Part shown: in pieces, positions 5,379 to 7,974 of the stretch
Position numbering within the stretch: position 1 is the first letter of the stretch
Layout of the letters: each line of letters begins with the position of its first letter
DNA from: CALVJJ01 sp045538425
GTDB lineage: Bacteria > Bacillota > Clostridia > Christensenellales > UBA1242
Assembly (NCBI GenBank): GCA_045538425.1
Contig: JAZSRJ010000049.1
Coordinates: forward strand, 1-7,974
Direction: 5' to 3'
DNA: 7,974 nt
Program-made: the position numbers and the translations under genes
Notes under the pieces: generated by a model
Databases searched by the model: none
Told to the model about the DNA's origin: nothing
What the model saw: the letters and a program-made list of their open reading frames with translations, nothing else

Positions 5379-5847
5379 ATAGTTGATTTTCTTCTTGATC
5401 TTGATCTTCATCTTCTTCTAAGTTCTTGATATACTCTTTTGCAGGTTTTTCTGTAGTATATTCATCTTGGTATTTCTTTTCAAAGATGGATGTCTCTGGA
5501 TTTTGACTTTTAGATAATTTGTCTAGGATTGCTTTTCTTTCTTTTTCAAAGTTTTTATTCATGGTTTTGATGATAGAAGCAATTTGTGGTTCTGCCATTT
5601 CTTTGATGGTTAAGAATTCAATAATGTTTGGATTGATCTCGATGCAATCTTTTACATAGTTGATATTATTTCTAAGTGTATGTGGAACGTAGTTGAAATA
5701 AGTATGTATCCAAGATAGTCTTTCTAAGAATTGTTCGTAGGTCATAGTGTGTGTTGTGTTGCTCATTTTTAGAGTGATAATTTGATCATTTTGTAGAGCT
5801 TGTTCGTGTTCGATGATATAAAGTTTTGTTACATTGTGTGTTGTCAT
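5377..5847 (-). CDS. Hypothetical acidic-tailed protein, 156 aa, unknown function
   Basis: This is a real minus-strand gene by its signals: AAGGTG lies 5 bases before the ATG at 5847-5845, a consensus promoter lies upstream, and its stop is at a terminator. I do not recognise the family. The protein has no signal peptide or membrane segment. It has a Thr/Asn-rich N-terminal third, a central stretch around SIIKTMNKNFEKERKAILDK that may be helical, and a strongly acidic low-complexity C-terminus (LEEDEDQDQEENQL). It is likely cytoplasmic. It is transcribed divergently from hrcA, but the CIRCE site lies beyond its own promoter, so heat-shock control is not implied. Confidence 0.78.
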   Translation of the reverse strand: MTTHNVTKLYIIEHEQALQNDQIITLKMSNTTHTMTYEQFLERLSWIHTYFNYVPHTLRNNINYVKDCIEINPNIIEFLTIKEMAEPQIASIIKTMNKNFEKERKAILDKLSKSQNPETSIFEKKYQDEYTTEKPAKEYIKNLEEDEDQDQEENQL

Positions 5848-5893
5848 GGTGCACCTTCTTTAAGTAATATATTATTTATTTTTGTGTATCAAC

Positions 5894-5922
5894 ATTATAA
5901 TATCGCGCGCATGTAAAGTCAA
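5894..5922 (-). promoter_or_regulatory. Sigma-A promoter of the 156-aa minus-strand gene
   Basis: On the minus strand, TTGACT (complement of 5917-5922) and TATAAT (complement of 5894-5899) are separated by exactly 17 bp. Transcription should start near 5887, about 40 bases before the start codon. Confidence 0.85.
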
Positions 5923-5974
5923 TACCCAATGTGGAAAATCGACAAAAAATTTTTGAAAAAGTGGCATAAAATTG

Positions 5975-6003
5975 TTGACTTCGGTTTATCATAGTATTAT
6001 AAT
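5975..6003 (+). promoter_or_regulatory. Sigma-A promoter of the hrcA-grpE-dnaK operon
   Basis: TTGACT (5975-5980) and a consensus TATAAT (5998-6003) are spaced by 17 bp. The predicted start of transcription, near 6010, falls inside the CIRCE operator, so bound HrcA would block RNA polymerase. Confidence 0.9.
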
Positions 6004-6007
6004 TTGG

Positions 6008-6034
6008 TTAGCAGTCTAAAGTTTAGAGTGCTAA
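6008..6034. promoter_or_regulatory. CIRCE operator (HrcA binding site)
   Basis: TTAGCAGTC (6008-6016), a 9-bp spacer, then GAGTGCTAA (6026-6034) match the CIRCE consensus TTAGCACTC-N9-GAGTGCTAA with one mismatch (G for C at position 7 of the left arm). This is the hallmark of HrcA heat-shock autoregulation. Confidence 0.93.
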
Positions 6035-6058
6035 CACTTGGTAAATTTTGAGTGCTAA
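6031..6058. promoter_or_regulatory. Second, degenerate CIRCE-like site overlapping the first
   Basis: A perfect right arm GAGTGCTAA at 6050-6058 is preceded, across a 10-bp spacer, by CTAACACTT (6031-6039), which matches 6 of 9 bases of the left arm. It overlaps the end of the first CIRCE. It may be a secondary HrcA site or a remnant of duplication. Confidence 0.5.
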
Positions 6059-6078
6059 TAAACAATATGGGGGAAGAA

Positions 6079-7137
6079 GTGGATCAAGATTTTGTCTTAA
6101 GCGATAGAAAAAAAGATATTTTGCTTTGTGCGGTTGAGAGTTACATTGAAAAAGCTTTACCAATCACTTCAGGATCTGTGAAAGAGAATGCGTTTTCTAC
6201 ATTATCTAGTGCAACACTCCGTAACGAACTCAATGCATTGGAGGCAATGGGGTATCTAAAACAGTTGCACACGAGTGGTGGACGTATACCAACATCAAAA
6301 GCGTATAGACTGTATGTCAATGATTTGATGAAAGACACAAAGAAGTTGGATCATGATATGATTGATAAGATTAAGAGCAAATTTTCTAATCGTAGTGCAT
6401 ATCTAAAAGATGTTCTTAATGATTTGGCAAAATCCATTAACGAGATTACTTCTTATCCAACATTTGTAACACTCAAGGGGTATGAAGAACTTGTTGTACA
6501 AGGTATCAATATTATTCCGTTGATTACAGGGCAAGCATTGATATTGTTCCAAACTAACGTTGGAATTATTAGCAATACTTTGACATTGAGCAATGATATT
6601 ACGGAAGAGAATTGTAAGGATGCAAGCAAATTCTTATCCAATCAATTGTATGGTAAGAAGATCTATGAGATTATTGCTAATTATGATGAACTCAATCAGT
6701 CTTTTTATAATCAAATTGGGTATTTTGAAGAACTTTTTGTATCTATCACAGATCTACTGAAAGAATACGTTGACAATGGACTTAGTTTCATGCGTAATAC
6801 CTCAACAACAAAACTACTATCCACTCCAGAATACAAGAATATTGATAATGCTAAGAAGTTTTTAACCATTGTTGAAAATGAAGACAAGATTAAAAACATT
6901 ATTAGTTCCATAGACAACAATAATAGCGCAGATGTTGTTGTGACAATTGGGGAAGAGAATGTGAACGAAGACTTAAGTGGTTATAGTATTGTTCAGGCCA
7001 ATTATTCTATGGGGAATGGAATTGTGACCAATATTAGTGTATTAGGGCCAGAAAGAATGGATTATCCTAAGATTACATCAGCGCTGAAGTTTATTATTGA
7101 TGAGATGAAATCAATGGACAATCAACATAAGGAGTAA
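6079..7137 (+). CDS. hrcA: Heat-inducible transcription repressor HrcA
   Basis: HrcA represses class I heat-shock genes by binding CIRCE; its folding is assisted by GroE, so repression is lost when chaperones are titrated. I prefer GTG 6079 (352 aa) because GGGGGA at 6069-6074 gives a ribosome binding site and the conserved LSDRKKDIL then begins at residue 7. The GTG at 6052 and ATG at 6067 in the same frame lack one. The N-terminal winged helix (about residues 7-80) carries SSATLRNEL (43-51) and LHTSGGRIPTSKAYRLYV (63-80), both HrcA hallmarks. The rest is the GAF-like and inserted dimerisation region, and the C-terminus keeps ITSALKFIIDEM. Length is close to the usual 340 or so. It is the first gene of the operon; the grpE ribosome binding site overlaps its end. 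Confidence 0.95.
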   Translation: MDQDFVLSDRKKDILLCAVESYIEKALPITSGSVKENAFSTLSSATLRNELNALEAMGYLKQLHTSGGRIPTSKAYRLYVNDLMKDTKKLDHDMIDKIKSKFSNRSAYLKDVLNDLAKSINEITSYPTFVTLKGYEELVVQGINIIPLITGQALILFQTNVGIISNTLTLSNDITEENCKDASKFLSNQLYGKKIYEIIANYDELNQSFYNQIGYFEELFVSITDLLKEYVDNGLSFMRNTSTTKLLSTPEYKNIDNAKKFLTIVENEDKIKNIISSIDNNNSADVVVTIGEENVNEDLSGYSIVQANYSMGNGIVTNISVLGPERMDYPKITSALKFIIDEMKSMDNQHKE

Positions 7138-7140
7138 AAG

Positions 7141-7818
7141 ATGAAAAAAGAAAAACAACATTGTAGCTGTGAAGAAGAGACTTGCAAATGCGGTCCAAAT
7201 TGTCACTGCCACGAAAATGATAACGGATGCAAGTGCGGAGACAATTGCACTTGTACACATGATGATCACTGTGATGATCCTCATTGTTCATACAATCATT
7301 GCGATTGTGGTGAACATTGTCACTGTAATGATGAATGTGACTGCGGATGCGCTCATGATGATTGTGGGTGTGGACATTGCCACGGTGATGAACCGGTCAT
7401 CAATGAAATTAACTTAGATTATCTAGATATTGCACAACGATTAAAAGCGGAGTTTGATAACTATAAAAGACGTAATGCAGATATTAAAAAAGAAAGTTAT
7501 CATGACGGAATTGTCGCTGTTGTGACGAAATTATTACCAGTGTTAGATGGCTTTCATCAAGCAAAGAAAAATATTAGTGATGCAAGCGTGCTTGAAGGTG
7601 TGACATTGCTTCAAAAACAATTGGTAGATACACTTACTACTTTTGGAGTAGAAAAAATTGAATGTGTAGGTCAACCATTTGATCCAAATCTTCATAATGC
7701 AGTAGTAGCAATGGAAGTAGAGGGAGTAGAACCAGATATGGTAGTTGAAGAATACCAAGAAGGTTTTCGTATGAAAGATAAAATTATTAGACATAGTGTC
7801 GTAAGAATTAGTAAATAG
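7141..7818 (+). CDS. grpE: GrpE nucleotide-exchange factor with N-terminal Cys/His-rich metal-binding-like domain
   Basis: GrpE drives ADP release from DnaK. ATG 7141 has AAGGAG (7129-7134) at 6 bases, overlapping the hrcA stop, so translation is probably coupled. Residues 92-225 are an ordinary GrpE core: RLKAEFDNYKRR (100-111), LLPVLDGFHQAK, and FDPNLHNAVVAMEVEG with the end KDKIIRHSVVRISK. Residues 7-81 are exceptional: 22 Cys and 12 His in 75 positions, in repeated CxC pairs, with the unit CxCGxxCxC occurring at 15-23, 30-38 and 54-62, then a tighter Cys cluster at 66-80. This looks like a metallothionein-type metal-binding domain and stands where other GrpE proteins have an acidic coiled coil. 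There is no in-frame Met between residue 1 and the core, so the fusion is not a start-site error. Metal binding is inferred. Confidence 0.95.
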   Translation: MKKEKQHCSCEEETCKCGPNCHCHENDNGCKCGDNCTCTHDDHCDDPHCSYNHCDCGEHCHCNDECDCGCAHDDCGCGHCHGDEPVINEINLDYLDIAQRLKAEFDNYKRRNADIKKESYHDGIVAVVTKLLPVLDGFHQAKKNISDASVLEGVTLLQKQLVDTLTTFGVEKIECVGQPFDPNLHNAVVAMEVEGVEPDMVVEEYQEGFRMKDKIIRHSVVRISK

Positions 7819-7839
7819 GATAAAAGGAGAATTATTATT

Positions 7840-7974
7840 ATGGCAAAAATTATCGGTATTGACTTAGGAACAACCAATTCATGTGTTGCAGTAATGGAAG
7901 GTGGCGAACCAACTGTTATTGCCAATGCTGAAGGAGACAGAACAACCCCAAGTGTGGTTGCTTACACAAAAGAT
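7840..7974 (+). CDS. dnaK: Chaperone protein DnaK, 5' end (partial)
   Basis: This is the Hsp70 ATPase chaperone that works with DnaJ and GrpE. Only the first 45 residues are in the window. They begin MAKIIGIDLGTTNSCVAVME, containing the phosphate-1 motif IDLGTTNS (6-13) of the Hsp70 nucleotide-binding domain, and continue with the RTTPSVVAY segment (about 34-42). AAGGAGA at 7824-7830 lies 9 bases before the ATG. The gene is 21 bases downstream of grpE with no terminator between them, so it belongs to the hrcA operon and to its CIRCE control. Confidence 0.98.
   Translation, partial: MAKIIGIDLGTTNSCVAVMEGGEPTVIANAEGDRTTPSVVAYTKD

Noticed and set aside
6052..6078. GTG 6052 or ATG 6067 as the hrcA start
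   Set aside because: GTG 6052 is inside the second CIRCE-like arm and neither has an upstream ribosome binding site; GTG 6079 has GGGGGA at proper distance and fits the family N-terminus.
7169..7417. Overlapping plus-strand frame of 82 codons rich in Met, Ile, Val and Ala
   Set aside because: It is an out-of-frame reading of the repetitive Cys/His codons of grpE; the grpE frame has the ribosome binding site and continues into the GrpE core.

Overview
The window comes from an AT-rich, Gram-positive, spore-forming bacterium, most likely a member of the Clostridia. Four things point there: an uninterrupted gene for the mother-cell sigma factor pro-sigma-K, an RNase P RNA of the ancestral type A (Bacilli normally carry type B), an hrcA-grpE-dnaK heat-shock operon with a CIRCE operator, and strong AGGAGG-like ribosome binding sites. 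I do not name a species.

Layout from left to right: the 3' end of an unrecognised gene and its terminator (1-159); an MscS-type mechanosensitive channel gene with its own promoter and terminator (173-1284); a two-gene tRNA operon, tRNA-Leu(GAG) and tRNA-Val(GAC) (1305-1565); an AT-rich insert carrying a lone barstar-family gene, bracketed by two roughly 107-bp direct repeats that contain tRNA-terminator-like hairpins and tRNA 3'-end sequence (1515-2396); a terminator, then sigK (2402-3194); RNase P RNA (rnpB) with a clear promoter and terminator (3209-3628); a 563-residue membrane-anchored protein of unknown function (3664-5355); a bidirectional terminator; a 156-residue acidic unknown gene on the minus strand (5377-5847); a divergent promoter region; and hrcA-grpE-dnaK on the plus strand, with dnaK cut off by the window end.

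How the genes work together: HrcA should repress its own operon through the CIRCE site overlapping the operon's start of transcription. GrpE and DnaK form the chaperone machine, with GrpE as nucleotide-exchange factor. sigK serves late mother-cell sporulation. rnpB matures the tRNAs. The barstar gene looks like an orphan immunity gene, since no barnase-type toxin gene is present in the window.

The most striking feature is the GrpE protein. Its usual N-terminal coiled coil is replaced by about 75 residues that hold 22 cysteines and 12 histidines in repeated CxC units, like a metallothionein. This is an apparent metal-cluster domain fused in frame to an otherwise normal GrpE core, and it suggests chaperone activity could be tied to metal or redox state. 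The second most interesting item is the barstar insert with its tRNA-end-containing direct repeats. Functions of the two unknown genes and of the left partial gene could not be assigned from sequence alone.
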